Positions 53,518-63,160 of a stretch of DNA of 64,000 nt are shown piece after piece. Made by a program: the position numbers and the translations under genes. The stretch comes from Acidocella sp. Its GTDB lineage: Bacteria > Pseudomonadota > Alphaproteobacteria > Acetobacterales > Acetobacteraceae. Below the pieces are notes generated by a model, which saw only the letters and a list, made by a program, of their open reading frames with translations, did no database searches and had not been told where the DNA came from. How positions within the stretch are numbered: position 1 is the stretch's first letter; the number at the start of each line of letters is the position of its first letter. The stretch covers positions 62,001 through 126,000 of the forward strand of contig DAIDEE010000061.1 in assembly GCA_027308685.1 (NCBI GenBank), in the 5' to 3' direction.

Positions 53518-55548
53518 TCACTCCGGCCATGCCGGAACCCACGGCCTTGCCCCTTGGTCGTCGCGGTCGGTTTCGATGTGCGGGCCGTGTGGGGTGAGCC
53601 AGATAGCGGTGGCGCCGTTTTGGTAGGTGGAGAGACGGTCGATGATTTTTCGCTCGGGGGCGTTACAGGCACCGCGCAGCATGAGGGGGGAGATGATGAG
53701 GGGGGCGTTGGGGCAAATGCCGGGTGCCGTGAGGATGAGGGCTACGGAAATTTTGGTTGCGAAGTTGCAAATATTGTCGGGGCAGTTGGTGGTATCGAGC
53801 GGGGTGAAACTCTGTCCGGGCCAGAGGGCTTGCCATTGAGTGAGCGTATAACTGCTGGCTTTGGGTTGGCGTTGCAGGAGTAATCCGGCCGGGGTTTGGA
53901 TGGCGATGAGTTTGGCGTCGGCTGAGATGAGGACGTCGGGCGGGCGGGCGGCGAGGTAAACCACCAATGCGGCGGCGATGGGGATAAGCCCCACAAGGCG
54001 CGAGCGGCTGCGCCAGATGCAGAGCCAGGCGAGACCGCCGGTGAACAATAATATGGCGAGGCCCGGCATGGGGGGCACGCGCAGCATGGCATCGGGCCAG
54101 GTGGCGATGATGCTGGTGAGCCGAACGACGATGGCGATGCCCCACCCCATGGGGATGATGGCGAGCCAGCCAAGCCCCAGCGGCATCAGGGCCAGGGCGA
54201 GCAGGCCAAGCGGCATGATCCAGAGCGCGGTGAGTGGCACGGCGACGAGATTGGCAAGAATCCAGTAGGGTTGCACCTGTTGGAACTGGTAAGCGGCGAA
54301 CGGCATGGAAGCACCGCCGGCGAGCAGGCTGGTGGTGAATAAGCCTGCCAGATGAACTGTTACGCGACGGGCGTGGGAGGTGCCCTCCGCCAAGGGGCCC
54401 ACCCAATTTGAGATGGCCGAATATCCCGCAATAAGAGCGAGTACTGCTGAAAAGCTCATCTGGAAACTGACCCCGATGATGGCCTCGGGGGTGGCGAGCA
54501 GCAGCGCCGCGGCGGCCAGAGCCAGGCCGCGCAAGGAGAGTGCTTTGCGCCCTGCGATAACACCCACCGTAACCAACGAGGCCATGGCTAGGCTGCGTAG
54601 AATGGGTAAATGCGCACCGGTGAGCAGCGCGTAAGCACCGCCTGCCAGAAGCGCGATGATGGCGGCGGCGGGTTTTACGGGGAGGCGTAAGGCCAGACGC
54701 TCGGGCCGGGAGAGTAAAAACCGGCTGGCGGTGAAAAATAGCCCCATGACGATGCCGACATGCAACCCGGCCACCGCGAGCAGGTGTGCGAGGCCGGCAG
54801 CGATGAAATTTTGATGCTCCTCAGCCGGAATTTGGGTTTGCAGGCCGGTGAGGAGCGTTACCGCGATGCTGCCGGTTTCGGGTGGCAACACGTCCATAAT
54901 GTTGGCGGCAATGACTTCACGCAGCCCCCTCACACACAGCGCCATGCCACCGGGCTTGGACGAGGTGGTGACGCAGACCGGGCCAATGGCAAAGCCGGAG
55001 GCACCAAGGCCCGCGAAATAAGCATCGCGGGTGGAGTCCCAGCCGCCTGGATAGGCGGGGCGCTCGGGTTTGAACAGGATCGCGCGCAGGGTGATGGTGT
55101 CGCCGGGGGTGAGCGCGGTGGTGTCGCGCGTGCTGAGTTTGATGTGCAATGCCCGGACTAATGGTGGGCCGGTTTGAAATTGCGCTTGGGTGATGGTGAG
55201 GCGGCGGCCGGTGGGCAGTGTGTCGATGCTGGAGATACTGCCGGTGAGGGCGACGGCGCCGAAGGGAACGTCGAGCAGCGGCGGCATGGCGGCGGTGCGA
55301 AATTCGGCACGGGCGAAGCCCAGCGCGGCGGCGAGGGTTAAAGCGGCGGCGAAACGGGTTGGCGGGTAGCGCCAGCCGATGGCCAGGGCTGCGAGGCTGG
55401 CAGCCGTGAAGCTAACACCGAGCCATAAAGGCGGTTCGGATTTCAGGTTGAAATAGACCAGGATGGCGGCTCCCATGGCGATGGGGAGAAGCAAGCTGAA
55501 CCGGCCCCGCTCTGCTTCGATAATGGCTGATATCGTGCCCATAACCAC
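53518..55548 (-). CDS. comEC: ComEC/Rec2-family DNA uptake channel
   Basis: A 676-residue membrane protein. The N-terminal DUF4131-like region is followed by the Competence domain: NFIAAGLAHLLAVAGLHVGIVMGLFF (L-A-x-S-G-x/A-G-L-H) near residue 250, and GAHLPILRSLAMASLV. Many helices follow. It would translocate single-stranded DNA across the inner membrane in natural competence. The C-terminal part is short and lacks a complete metallo-beta-lactamase domain, as in other alphaproteobacterial members. The very end (VPAWPE) encodes a TCCGGC..GCCGGA palindrome. It is divergent from gltX, 68 bases apart. Confidence 0.9.
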   Translation of the reverse strand: MVMGTISAIIEAERGRFSLLLPIAMGAAILVYFNLKSEPPLWLGVSFTAASLAALAIGWRYPPTRFAAALTLAAALGFARAEFRTAAMPPLLDVPFGAVALTGSISSIDTLPTGRRLTITQAQFQTGPPLVRALHIKLSTRDTTALTPGDTITLRAILFKPERPAYPGGWDSTRDAYFAGLGASGFAIGPVCVTTSSKPGGMALCVRGLREVIAANIMDVLPPETGSIAVTLLTGLQTQIPAEEHQNFIAAGLAHLLAVAGLHVGIVMGLFFTASRFLLSRPERLALRLPVKPAAAIIALLAGGAYALLTGAHLPILRSLAMASLVTVGVIAGRKALSLRGLALAAAALLLATPEAIIGVSFQMSFSAVLALIAGYSAISNWVGPLAEGTSHARRVTVHLAGLFTTSLLAGGASMPFAAYQFQQVQPYWILANLVAVPLTALWIMPLGLLALALMPLGLGWLAIIPMGWGIAIVVRLTSIIATWPDAMLRVPPMPGLAILLFTGGLAWLCIWRSRSRLVGLIPIAAALVVYLAARPPDVLISADAKLIAIQTPAGLLLQRQPKASSYTLTQWQALWPGQSFTPLDTTNCPDNICNFATKISVALILTAPGICPNAPLIISPLMLRGACNAPERKIIDRLSTYQNGATAIWLTPHGPHIETDRDDQGARPWVPAWPE

Positions 55549-55616
55549 CTCCGGTTGTAATTTGTTAGCAGGCAGGGAGGTTTCGGGCCAGGGGTTAGGG
55601 TGCTAAAGGCGGTTAC

Positions 55617-57011
55617 ATGAAAATACGCACACGTTTTGCCCCTAGCCCGACCGGATTGCTGCATGTTGGCGGCGCCCGGACCGCTTTGTTTAACTATTTG
55701 TTTGCGCGCCATTATGGCGGGGAATTTCTGATCCGCATTGAGGATACCGATAAGGCGCGCTCAACCGAGGCGGCCGTGCAAGTTATTTTGGATGGGCTTG
55801 ACTGGCTGGGGCTGACGCCTGATGCGCCGCCGGTGTTTCAGTCCACCCGCGAGACACGGCATGTGGAGGTGGCGCGGGCGTTGCTGACACAGGGCCGGGC
55901 CTATGAATGCTATTGCACACAAGATGAATTGCGAGAGATGCGCGAAACGGCGCAGGCTAAAGGCCGCCCTCCCCGCTATGATGGCCGCTGGCGTGACCGC
56001 GACCCGGCAACTGCGCCGGCTGGGGTGAAACCGGCGATAAGGTTGAAGGCGCCGCGCGAGGGTGAGACGGTGCTGGAAGATTTGGTGCAAGGCAGTGTGA
56101 CTGTGGCAAATAGCGAGCTGGATGATATGATCATTCTGCGCTCGGACGGCACGCCGACCTATTTGCATGCGGTGGTGGTGGATGATCATGACATGCAAAT
56201 CACCCATGTAATTCGCGGCGATGACCATTTGACCAACACGTTCCGGCAGATTCAGATTTTTCATGCGATGGGCTGGGAGTTGCCGAAGTTCGCGCATATT
56301 CCGCTAATTCATGGCGCGGATGGCGCGAAGCTTTCCAAGCGGCATGGGGCGGTGAGTATTTTGGAATTCCGTGAGCAGGGGTTTTTGCCGGAAGCTCTGT
56401 GCAATTATTTGTTGCGGCTCGGCTGGGGGCATGGGGATGCCGAGTTTTTAAGCCGCGATGAGCAGGTGAGATTATTCGACCTGGATGGCGTGGGGCGAGC
56501 CGCCAGCCGGATGGATTATGCCAAGATGACGCATCTGAACGGCATGTGGCTGCGCGGTGCCGATGATGCGCGGCTGGTTAGGGATGTGATGGCGCGTTTG
56601 CCCGCGCAATGTGGTGTAACTGTAACCGAAGGGCTGGCCGATAAATTATTACGGCTGATGCCGGGCTTGAAAGAACGTGCCAAAACATTGCTGGAATTGA
56701 CGGCATCTTCGGCTTTTTTGGCACGCAGTGTTCCGCTGGCGTTTGAACCAAAAGCGCAGGCGCTGCTGACGGTTGAGGCGCGGGCGATGCTGGCGCGGTT
56801 GGCGCCAAATTTGGCTGCCACTGATTTCTCGGTGGCCAAGCTTGATGCGGCAATGCGGGCCTTTGCCGAAGCCGAAGGTTTGAAGCTGGGGCAAGTGGCG
56901 CAACCGCTGCGCGCGGCGTTAACAGGCAGCACAATGAGCCCTGGGATTGACGCCACGCTGGCGGCATTGGGTGGCTTGGAAAGCCTGGCACGAATACAAG
57001 CGGTTATTTAG
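55617..57011 (+). CDS. gltX: Glutamyl-tRNA synthetase
   Basis: A 464-residue class I aminoacyl-tRNA synthetase. The HIGH-type motif FAPSPTGLLHVGGART is at residues 7-22, and the KMSKS counterpart is GAKLSKRHGAVS near residue 240. RIEDTDKARST is the conserved specificity segment. C-terminal anticodon-binding helices complete the normal length. It charges tRNA-Glu and may also misacylate tRNA-Gln if no GlnRS exists; discrimination cannot be read here. A REP element follows the stop. Confidence 0.96.
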   Translation: MKIRTRFAPSPTGLLHVGGARTALFNYLFARHYGGEFLIRIEDTDKARSTEAAVQVILDGLDWLGLTPDAPPVFQSTRETRHVEVARALLTQGRAYECYCTQDELREMRETAQAKGRPPRYDGRWRDRDPATAPAGVKPAIRLKAPREGETVLEDLVQGSVTVANSELDDMIILRSDGTPTYLHAVVVDDHDMQITHVIRGDDHLTNTFRQIQIFHAMGWELPKFAHIPLIHGADGAKLSKRHGAVSILEFREQGFLPEALCNYLLRLGWGHGDAEFLSRDEQVRLFDLDGVGRAASRMDYAKMTHLNGMWLRGADDARLVRDVMARLPAQCGVTVTEGLADKLLRLMPGLKERAKTLLELTASSAFLARSVPLAFEPKAQALLTVEARAMLARLAPNLAATDFSVAKLDAAMRAFAEAEGLKLGQVAQPLRAALTGSTMSPGIDATLAALGGLESLARIQAVI

Positions 57012-57026
57012 GTTTTCGTAGCGCAG

Positions 57027-57050
57027 GTTCCCGCTTGCGCGGGAATGACG
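57027..57050. repeat. REP-like palindrome after gltX
   Basis: GTTCCCGCTTGCGCGGGAATGACG: nearly identical to the element at 27161. It lies between the convergent gltX and TPR-SPOR genes. Confidence 0.75.
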
Positions 57051-57077
57051 AGAGGATACGGACGCGTTGGCTGATTG

Positions 57078-58463
57078 TTAAAAATTCGCCAGCGTGCACA
57101 CACTGCCGGCGGCGCTGACTTCACCACAGAACTTCCCAGCGTCAGCCTTGGTGGCAAAGCTGCCAGTGCGTAAGCGATAATAGGTTTTGCCCTTGACGGT
57201 CGCGCTTTCGATGTTCGGGGTTTTATCGGCGAATAATGCGGGATTGGCGCTGGATAATTTATCCCAGATATGTTGCGCCTGCGCCTGCGATGGCAAGGCC
57301 CCTAACTGCACCTGGTACATGCCGGGGGCAGCGGTTGCGGAGGAGTCTGCCGTGGTTGCGCTGGGCGGCACTGCGACTGGCGGCGCGATAACGGCAGGAG
57401 ACGGAGTGTTTGCAGCGCTCGATGATGTATCGGGTGGCGGCGCGGTGATGTCAGCCACGTCGGAGGCCGAAGGTGCTGCGGGTGGTGCTGCCGGCGATGT
57501 TATTGTGGTTGACGTGCTGGTGTTTGTTGATGTCAGCGACGGTGCGATCTGCGCGGGCGTAGCGGATGACGGCGGCGTTGGTGGAGTGGCCGTGGGCGGT
57601 GTTACGGTGGCCGCACTCGGGGCTGGGGTTGTTAGCGTCGTGGTAGTGACTGCGGTGGTTGGCACCTGCGGTGTGGTGGGAGGAGCCGGTGGCTCGGAAG
57701 CAGGCAACGGCTGTTGGGCATCGGCAATGATGGCGTTAAAACCATCGATGGCTTTATCAACATCGCTGGGTGGTAAATCGATGCTCAGCACATGCCGCGC
57801 TTCAGCGATTTGACCGGTTGCCACCAGCGCAGCAGAGTAATCCTCACGGATTTTGGGCGTGGCTGTTTGGCTGGTTGCCAATGGGCCAAGATATTGCAGT
57901 GCCTCCTGGCCGTTGCCGGACAACGCCAGGGACAGGCCCAGATTGATTTCAGCCGCCTTCATGCCAGGTTGCGCAACCAGGGCTTTACGATAAGGCTCGA
58001 CGGCGCCGGCAAAATTACCCTCAAGGTCGCGCGCAATACCTAAATCGTTAAAGGCTGCGGCGTTACCAGGGTCGTCCTGCACGGCGAGCACCAAGGCGTG
58101 TTCAGCCTGCACGGGATCTGTTTTGATAAAGCAACGGCCAAGCCCGGTTTCAGCCGGTGAAGATTTGGGGTCGTGGGTGAGCGCGAGATTATACGCGGCT
58201 TCAGCAGCCGGGCAGCGGCCTAGCGCATAGTAAGCGTTACCTTCATGGATCAACGCATCAACATTATTGGGGTCGCTCTCCAGTGCTGACTGGCTGACCG
58301 ACAGCGCCATTGTGGGGTCACCGCCGGCAATGGCGGCATCAGCTACGTTTAACGCCCCCGGTCCACCATTTCCATCCGTTGATGCCGGCATCTGGACTGG
58401 TGTCTTTGCACATGCGGCAAGAAGGCAGACCGCGCTCAAAATAATAATGGATCGATTATTCAT
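57078..58463 (-). CDS. TPR-SPOR lipoprotein of the Tad locus (TadD-like)
   Basis: 461 residues. The signal ends in lipobox LAAC near residue 18. TPR repeats (about 40-220) include DPNNVDALIHEGNAYYALGRCPAAEAAYNLAL and NAAAFNDLGIARDLEGNFAGAV. A Pro/Thr/Ala-rich linker of about 130 residues (about 245-370) follows, then a SPOR domain at the C-terminus (MYQVQLGALPSQAQAQHIW, YYRLRTGSFATKADAGKFC). TadD alone is a TPR pilotin of the secretin; the added SPOR domain would bind denuded peptidoglycan. Last gene of the Tad operon, 10 bases after tadC. A linker this low in complexity is unusual. Confidence 0.85.
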   Translation of the reverse strand: MNNRSIIILSAVCLLAACAKTPVQMPASTDGNGGPGALNVADAAIAGGDPTMALSVSQSALESDPNNVDALIHEGNAYYALGRCPAAEAAYNLALTHDPKSSPAETGLGRCFIKTDPVQAEHALVLAVQDDPGNAAAFNDLGIARDLEGNFAGAVEPYRKALVAQPGMKAAEINLGLSLALSGNGQEALQYLGPLATSQTATPKIREDYSAALVATGQIAEARHVLSIDLPPSDVDKAIDGFNAIIADAQQPLPASEPPAPPTTPQVPTTAVTTTTLTTPAPSAATVTPPTATPPTPPSSATPAQIAPSLTSTNTSTSTTITSPAAPPAAPSASDVADITAPPPDTSSSAANTPSPAVIAPPVAVPPSATTADSSATAAPGMYQVQLGALPSQAQAQHIWDKLSSANPALFADKTPNIESATVKGKTYYRLRTGSFATKADAGKFCGEVSAAGSVCTLANF

Positions 58464-58473
58464 GATATTGGCT

Positions 58474-59412
58474 TTACTTCATCCCGCGCAGAGTCGCCAT
58501 AACGTTAATCATCGCCGGGCCGGCAACAATTAAAAAAACGCATGGCAAAATGAATAAAATCATAGGAATCGTCATCAGTGTCGGTAGTTTGCCGGCTCGT
58601 TCTTCAAATTTAACCAATGCTTCCTGCCTCAATTCGGCTGAAAGAGTCCGCAACGCCTGGGTCAACGGCGTGCCGTACTGCAATGACTGAATTAAGGTTG
58701 TGGCAAGACGCTTGAGAACATCCAAACCTGTTCTCTGGCCAAGAGCCTCCATCACACGGCGCATGTCTGACCCGATTGCCAACTCCTGCGATGTTTGCGT
58801 CAGTTCCATTGAGAGGGCGGGGTTCAATATGCTCATTTCCTGCGCCACCCGCGCGATGCTGGCTTCAAGGGCCAGACCAGAGTCGGCACAGATGACCATC
58901 ATGTCGAGGGCATCTGCAACGCCAGCTTCAACTTTTTTCAAATGCCGGGTGCGGATATTGGTGGCGATGGTCTCGGGTGCCAATAGTCCCACCACGGCGC
59001 CACCCATCAATTTGGTAACCATGAACAGCGGTGTTGTACCAACGTGGCGGAATACAAAAAATACCGCCATCGGTGTAACCAAAAACAAAAGTATTTTTGT
59101 GCCGATGAATAAACCCAGGCCACGCCCCCCGCGAAAACCGATCGCCTCCAGGGTAGCCGTCATTTCAACGAGTGTTTTTCGCGATAGCAGACCGCTGCGG
59201 GCAACCAGCATGCCTAGCTTTGAGACCAGCCCGATTACGGCGGATTCTTCCTGCTTTATGTCTTCAACGATATCCTCTGAGACGGTGGTGACAAATTGCA
59301 GGCGGTTGCTGAGCCTGCCTTTGCGCGTGACTTCTTCAAACAGAAAATAGCCAAGCACAGCCACAGTCACGAACAGCACGAGAATAATAGCGAAGACGAT
59401 AATGATGGTCAT
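58474..59412 (-). CDS. tadC: Tad pilus inner-membrane protein TadC
   Basis: A 312-residue T2SS-F domain protein. Hydrophobic segments lie near residues 1-25, 110-160 and 285-310. DMMVICADSGLALEASIARVA and LIQSLQYGTPLTQALRTL are the F-domain signature halves (G-x-x-L/x-x-A). It forms the inner-membrane platform with TadB for Flp pilus assembly. It follows tadB by nine bases, in the order cpaF-tadB-tadC. Confidence 0.92.
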   Translation of the reverse strand: MTIIIVFAIILVLFVTVAVLGYFLFEEVTRKGRLSNRLQFVTTVSEDIVEDIKQEESAVIGLVSKLGMLVARSGLLSRKTLVEMTATLEAIGFRGGRGLGLFIGTKILLFLVTPMAVFFVFRHVGTTPLFMVTKLMGGAVVGLLAPETIATNIRTRHLKKVEAGVADALDMMVICADSGLALEASIARVAQEMSILNPALSMELTQTSQELAIGSDMRRVMEALGQRTGLDVLKRLATTLIQSLQYGTPLTQALRTLSAELRQEALVKFEERAGKLPTLMTIPMILFILPCVFLIVAGPAMINVMATLRGMK

Positions 59413-59421
59413 GAGCGATCG

Positions 59422-60396
59422 TTATTTGAGGACGTTGCTAATCATAAACTGGATAATACCGAGGCCGATGCACAAAAGCAGAATAGCACCACCCAGGCAC
59501 GCCTGCCCGCTTTTGGTGAAAAATAACAACACGATATACGGGCGATTCATGAAATATAGCGCCCCGCCGGTTAGAAATGGCAAAACGGCAAGAATCATTG
59601 AACTGGTGCGTGCTTCGGATGTCAGAGCAAAACCGCGGGCTTTGAGCCCGACACGTTTGCGGATGACATCTGCCAGTGTTTCCAGGGTCTGCGTAATGGC
59701 ACCACCCGAGCGCATTTGGAGCGTGATTGCGGTGGCAAAAAACTGATACTCAGTGAGTTTGATGCGTTCTGATAATTCCCGCAACGCAACATCGATGGGG
59801 ATACCGATCTGCACTTTGTCAGCCAGAATATTAAACTCGGCTTTGGTGGGTTCTGGTGCGTCGCGGGCAACTGTACGCAGCGCCTCTCCCATCGGAATAC
59901 CAACGCGGACACATCGGACGATGGTGCCGAGCGCGTCGGGGAATTGTTGCAATAATGTAGCGTTTCGTTTGTTATTGAACCAAATAAAGACAAATTTTGT
60001 AACGACGAACCAGGCGATCGGCCAACCAACCACAAACATGATCGAGTCAAAGCCAATGGATTTTGCGGCCAGCCATACGATGACCCAGCTAATCCCAAGC
60101 GACAACGGCGGGACCAGCCACCATTTTATGGGGTACGTGTCGGCCTGTTCGAGATCAACACCGATGACGTTCGCCGCCTGAGACTTTACCAGGTCAGTTC
60201 GCGAGACAACTTTAGCGAGGGAGATCTGGTCCCCCATGATAATTATCGGTTTTTGATTATCAGACGTGGCATCGGAAATACGGGTCTCGAATTTTTGCTT
60301 CCGAGACATCGAATTCATCACTAACGAAAAAGTAATACCGGCTAACGCTAACAAAACGACAATAAAGATGAAGACCGCAATGATAATGCCGCTCAT
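59422..60396 (-). CDS. tadB: Tad pilus inner-membrane protein TadB
   Basis: A 324-residue T2SS-F domain protein. N-terminal and mid membrane helices (about 1-25 and 95-140) and a C-terminal pair are visible. The conserved LGTIVRCVRVGIPMGEALRTVARDA and LTEYQFFATAITLQMRSGGAITQTLETLADVIRKR segments fit TadB. It pairs with TadC as the pilus platform powered by the CpaF ATPase. Its start codon overlaps the cpaF stop by one base, so the genes are coupled. Confidence 0.92.
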   Translation of the reverse strand: MSGIIIAVFIFIVVLLALAGITFSLVMNSMSRKQKFETRISDATSDNQKPIIIMGDQISLAKVVSRTDLVKSQAANVIGVDLEQADTYPIKWWLVPPLSLGISWVIVWLAAKSIGFDSIMFVVGWPIAWFVVTKFVFIWFNNKRNATLLQQFPDALGTIVRCVRVGIPMGEALRTVARDAPEPTKAEFNILADKVQIGIPIDVALRELSERIKLTEYQFFATAITLQMRSGGAITQTLETLADVIRKRVGLKARGFALTSEARTSSMILAVLPFLTGGALYFMNRPYIVLLFFTKSGQACLGGAILLLCIGLGIIQFMISNVLK

Positions 60397-61844
60397 CAGG
60401 CCATATCTTCTAGAGCGTGCGCCCAGGCACGGTCGAGCCCAAAATATTGTAGCCGTTCGTGGAAAGTTGAGCGCATTTTGCTGATAATATAACGGCCAAC
60501 AACTCGGCCTGTTGGTGTTTCTCCCACCACTTCAAACTTGAAGATATCGTTAAGGAGTTGGGTTTCACCCTCGAGACCCGCCAGTTCGGTCACCTGGGTG
60601 ACACGGCGACCACCATCGCGCTGGCGTTCAACCTGAACAATGATATTGACTGCCGCCGAGACCTGGCTGCGAATGGCTTTGGGGGTCAGACCCATGCTCG
60701 ACATCTGCACCATGTTTTCGATACGCGCCAAAGCATCACGGGTATTGTTGGCGTGAATGGTTGACATTGAGCCATCGTGGCCGGTGTTCATGGCCTGCAA
60801 CATGTCGAATGCTTCGGGACCGCGGACCTCACCGATGATGATGCGATCGGGACGCATACGCAAAGCGTTACGCACAAGGTCGCGGGCGTTGACTTCCCCC
60901 TTGCCTTCCAAACTGGCGGGGCGGGTTTCCAGCCGAACCACATGCGGCTGCTGTAATTGCAATTCAGCGGCATCTTCGACGGTAACCACACGTTCGGAAG
61001 GGTCAATGAAACGGCTCATGGCGTTCATCATGGTGGTTTTACCGGAGCCTGTACCGCCAGAGACAATAATGTTGAGGCGGCAGCGCGACGCAATTTCAAG
61101 GATACGGGCAATGGCCGGTGTGAGTGAGCCAAAGGCGATCAATTTATCAAAATCAATCGGCTTTTTGCTAAATTTACGAATGGAAAGTGATGGGCCATCG
61201 ATCGACAGCGGCGGCAGAATAATATTCACACGCGAGCCATCTTTGAGGCGGGCATCGACCATCGGGCTGGATTCATCGACACGGCGGCCAACCGATGCCG
61301 CGATGCGTTGGCAGATATTGGTTAGATGCGTCCAGTCACGAAAGCGCACCGGCACCTGGACGAGTTTGCCGTTACGCTCGATAAAAGTTTTGTCAGGGCC
61401 ATTGACCATGATGTCGTTGATGGTTTCGTCTAACAGCAACGGCTCTAGTGGCCCGAGGCCGAGCATGTCATCGACCAGTTCGGTAGCAAGCTGGCGCTGC
61501 TCGCGGCCATTCAGATGCACCCGGCGTTCGGTAGCAAGGTCGGATATCAGGCGTTCAACTTCGATGAGCAGGCGCTCTGGGTGCAGCGCCGCGACTGCGG
61601 TGGCATCCATTTTAGCGAGGCACTGGGCACGTAATTCAGCAATATCGCTACGGGTATTGACGGCCGCGGCATTGGCCGCTGCCGCAACCACGGCTGCAGC
61701 GTTTATGTCCTGTTCTGGGGTGCTGATTGTGTTGTTTGTTGATACGGCAGGGGTAGTAGGTGCCGCTGGGAGCGGCACCGAGGTCATCAACTCCATTCCG
61801 TCTGCACGCCGGCGGCCAAACACCGGCATACTGGAATCATTCAT
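60396..61844 (-). CDS. cpaF: Tad pilus ATPase CpaF/TadA
   Basis: A 482-residue secretion ATPase of the VirB11/CpaF type. Walker A is IVSGGTGSGKTTMMNAMSRF near residue 262. EDAAELQLQQPHVVRLETRP is the Asp box, and IIGEVRGPEAFDMLQAMNTGHDGSMSTIHANN holds Walker B and the His box. The N-terminal part (about 1-110) is the low-complexity all-helical domain common in Tad ATPases. It powers pilin polymerisation and perhaps retraction in the cytoplasm. It overlaps cpaE by four bases. Confidence 0.96.
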   Translation of the reverse strand: MNDSSMPVFGRRRADGMELMTSVPLPAAPTTPAVSTNNTISTPEQDINAAAVVAAAANAAAVNTRSDIAELRAQCLAKMDATAVAALHPERLLIEVERLISDLATERRVHLNGREQRQLATELVDDMLGLGPLEPLLLDETINDIMVNGPDKTFIERNGKLVQVPVRFRDWTHLTNICQRIAASVGRRVDESSPMVDARLKDGSRVNIILPPLSIDGPSLSIRKFSKKPIDFDKLIAFGSLTPAIARILEIASRCRLNIIVSGGTGSGKTTMMNAMSRFIDPSERVVTVEDAAELQLQQPHVVRLETRPASLEGKGEVNARDLVRNALRMRPDRIIIGEVRGPEAFDMLQAMNTGHDGSMSTIHANNTRDALARIENMVQMSSMGLTPKAIRSQVSAAVNIIVQVERQRDGGRRVTQVTELAGLEGETQLLNDIFKFEVVGETPTGRVVGRYIISKMRSTFHERLQYFGLDRAWAHALEDMA

Positions 61845-63112
61845 GAGAGTCCGCCAAGTTTCGTTGATTTGAAGACGCTGGCCATGGAAGCCAACGCGCT
61901 GGTCGGCTCCGGTGAGGCTGAAGGACCGCCATCATCGCGGCCACTGACAAACCCGATTTCACGAGCGAGGTCGATGATCGCCTGACGGAACGGACCACGC
62001 TCAGTCACCGCAGGCTCTCCGAAGCTCGCACTTTCGTTTAACTGCTTTGGCATATCCGGGATCACGACGTCGATTTTAACTTTCAGCGCGTCTTCGATCT
62101 GCTTGCGGGTCAAACCACCGGGGCGTCCTTGCCGGCTCAGCACGATGGTGGGGGATTGTGGCTGCCAGGGTCCATTCGGCACGCCCATAAGGCGCAGAGT
62201 GTCACGGACTGACGCCAGTGAGGGGTCCATGACGATGACGCGGTGATGCGAATATTCCAGCAACTCGCGGTTACATGGCATTGGCAGGAATGGCACATCC
62301 ATAATGACAAAATTATAGCGGACCCGCAGCGTTTCGATGAGGCGTTGGGCGGCGCCTTTGGCGTAATTTAATGGCTCGCTCAGTTTTTCTTCGCTGGCGA
62401 GCACATGCAAACGCTCAGAAACCGGTTGGGCCGCACGTTCTACGAACAGCGGGTCGATCCGGTCAGGCGTTTCGAGCGCCATGCGCAGCCCTGGGCCAGT
62501 TTTGCCACCCAGCAGCAAAGCACCCGAGCCCATGTGCAGATCAGATTCCACAAATACCGAATGGCGTTTGGAAATAACGCCAAGATACCACGCCAGGTTA
62601 CCGGCGATCGTGGTGGTGCCAACGCCACCACGTGCGCCCATCACTGAGACCACACGGCCACCACGCGCGGCATCGGAACCAACCGTTTTACGAGTAATGA
62701 GCGGCGCGAAATGCCGACCCACCGCCTCGCGTGTGATCGGCTTGAAGATATATTCCATCACCCCCATACCGCGGGTAATGTGACGGTAGAAATCCACATC
62801 GTCGGTGTCGCCGATTACCAGCACGCGTACGCCCGGTTCAACGACATCAGAGAGTTCACCCAGTGCACTGAGCGGTTGGTCGTCACCGGAAATATCGATG
62901 ATCAGGACTTCCGGGGTCGGCAATTTCGCCATGGCCTGGATGGCGGTACGAATGGTGCCGCGTCTCACATCCATGCCGTTGGCGACAATATCGCCGAGGC
63001 CGTCACGCAATACCTGTTCGGTTTGCACATCGGCCAAAAAGGCCAAGACCGTGAGACGGTCCGGCCGGGAAGCCGAATTCGACGTCGACATGCGATAAGA
63101 TTCCTGGTTCAT
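61841..63112 (-). CDS. cpaE: Tad pilus localisation protein CpaE/TadZ
   Basis: A 423-residue protein with an atypical receiver domain (about 20-140; EVLIIDISGDDQPLSALGEL, VLVIGDTDDVDFYR) and a MinD/ParA-like ATPase domain. Its P-loop reads GARGGVGTTTIAGN near residue 160, the deviant form in CpaE proteins in place of KGGxGKT. DVPFLPMPCNRELLEYSHHRVIV and VLSRQGRPGGLTRKQIEDAL follow. It directs the pilus apparatus to a pole or site. ATG 63112 with GAGAGG 8 bases upstream is chosen; ATG 63091 is possible. Confidence 0.9.
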   Translation of the reverse strand: MNQESYRMSTSNSASRPDRLTVLAFLADVQTEQVLRDGLGDIVANGMDVRRGTIRTAIQAMAKLPTPEVLIIDISGDDQPLSALGELSDVVEPGVRVLVIGDTDDVDFYRHITRGMGVMEYIFKPITREAVGRHFAPLITRKTVGSDAARGGRVVSVMGARGGVGTTTIAGNLAWYLGVISKRHSVFVESDLHMGSGALLLGGKTGPGLRMALETPDRIDPLFVERAAQPVSERLHVLASEEKLSEPLNYAKGAAQRLIETLRVRYNFVIMDVPFLPMPCNRELLEYSHHRVIVMDPSLASVRDTLRLMGVPNGPWQPQSPTIVLSRQGRPGGLTRKQIEDALKVKIDVVIPDMPKQLNESASFGEPAVTERGPFRQAIIDLAREIGFVSGRDDGGPSASPEPTSALASMASVFKSTKLGGLS

Positions 63113-63160
63113 AACTACAACCCTCTCACACCGGACAACTCATGTTGTATGCCGGTATCA

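Noticed and set aside
53234-53626. A plus-strand reading frame over the comEC tail
   Set aside because: Composition is that of random reverse-strand translation; it crosses the real comEC end and the decayed duplicate.
60757-61872. A long plus-strand open frame opposite cpaF
   Set aside because: It is the antisense shadow of a well-conserved gene, with Ser/Arg-rich nonsense composition.
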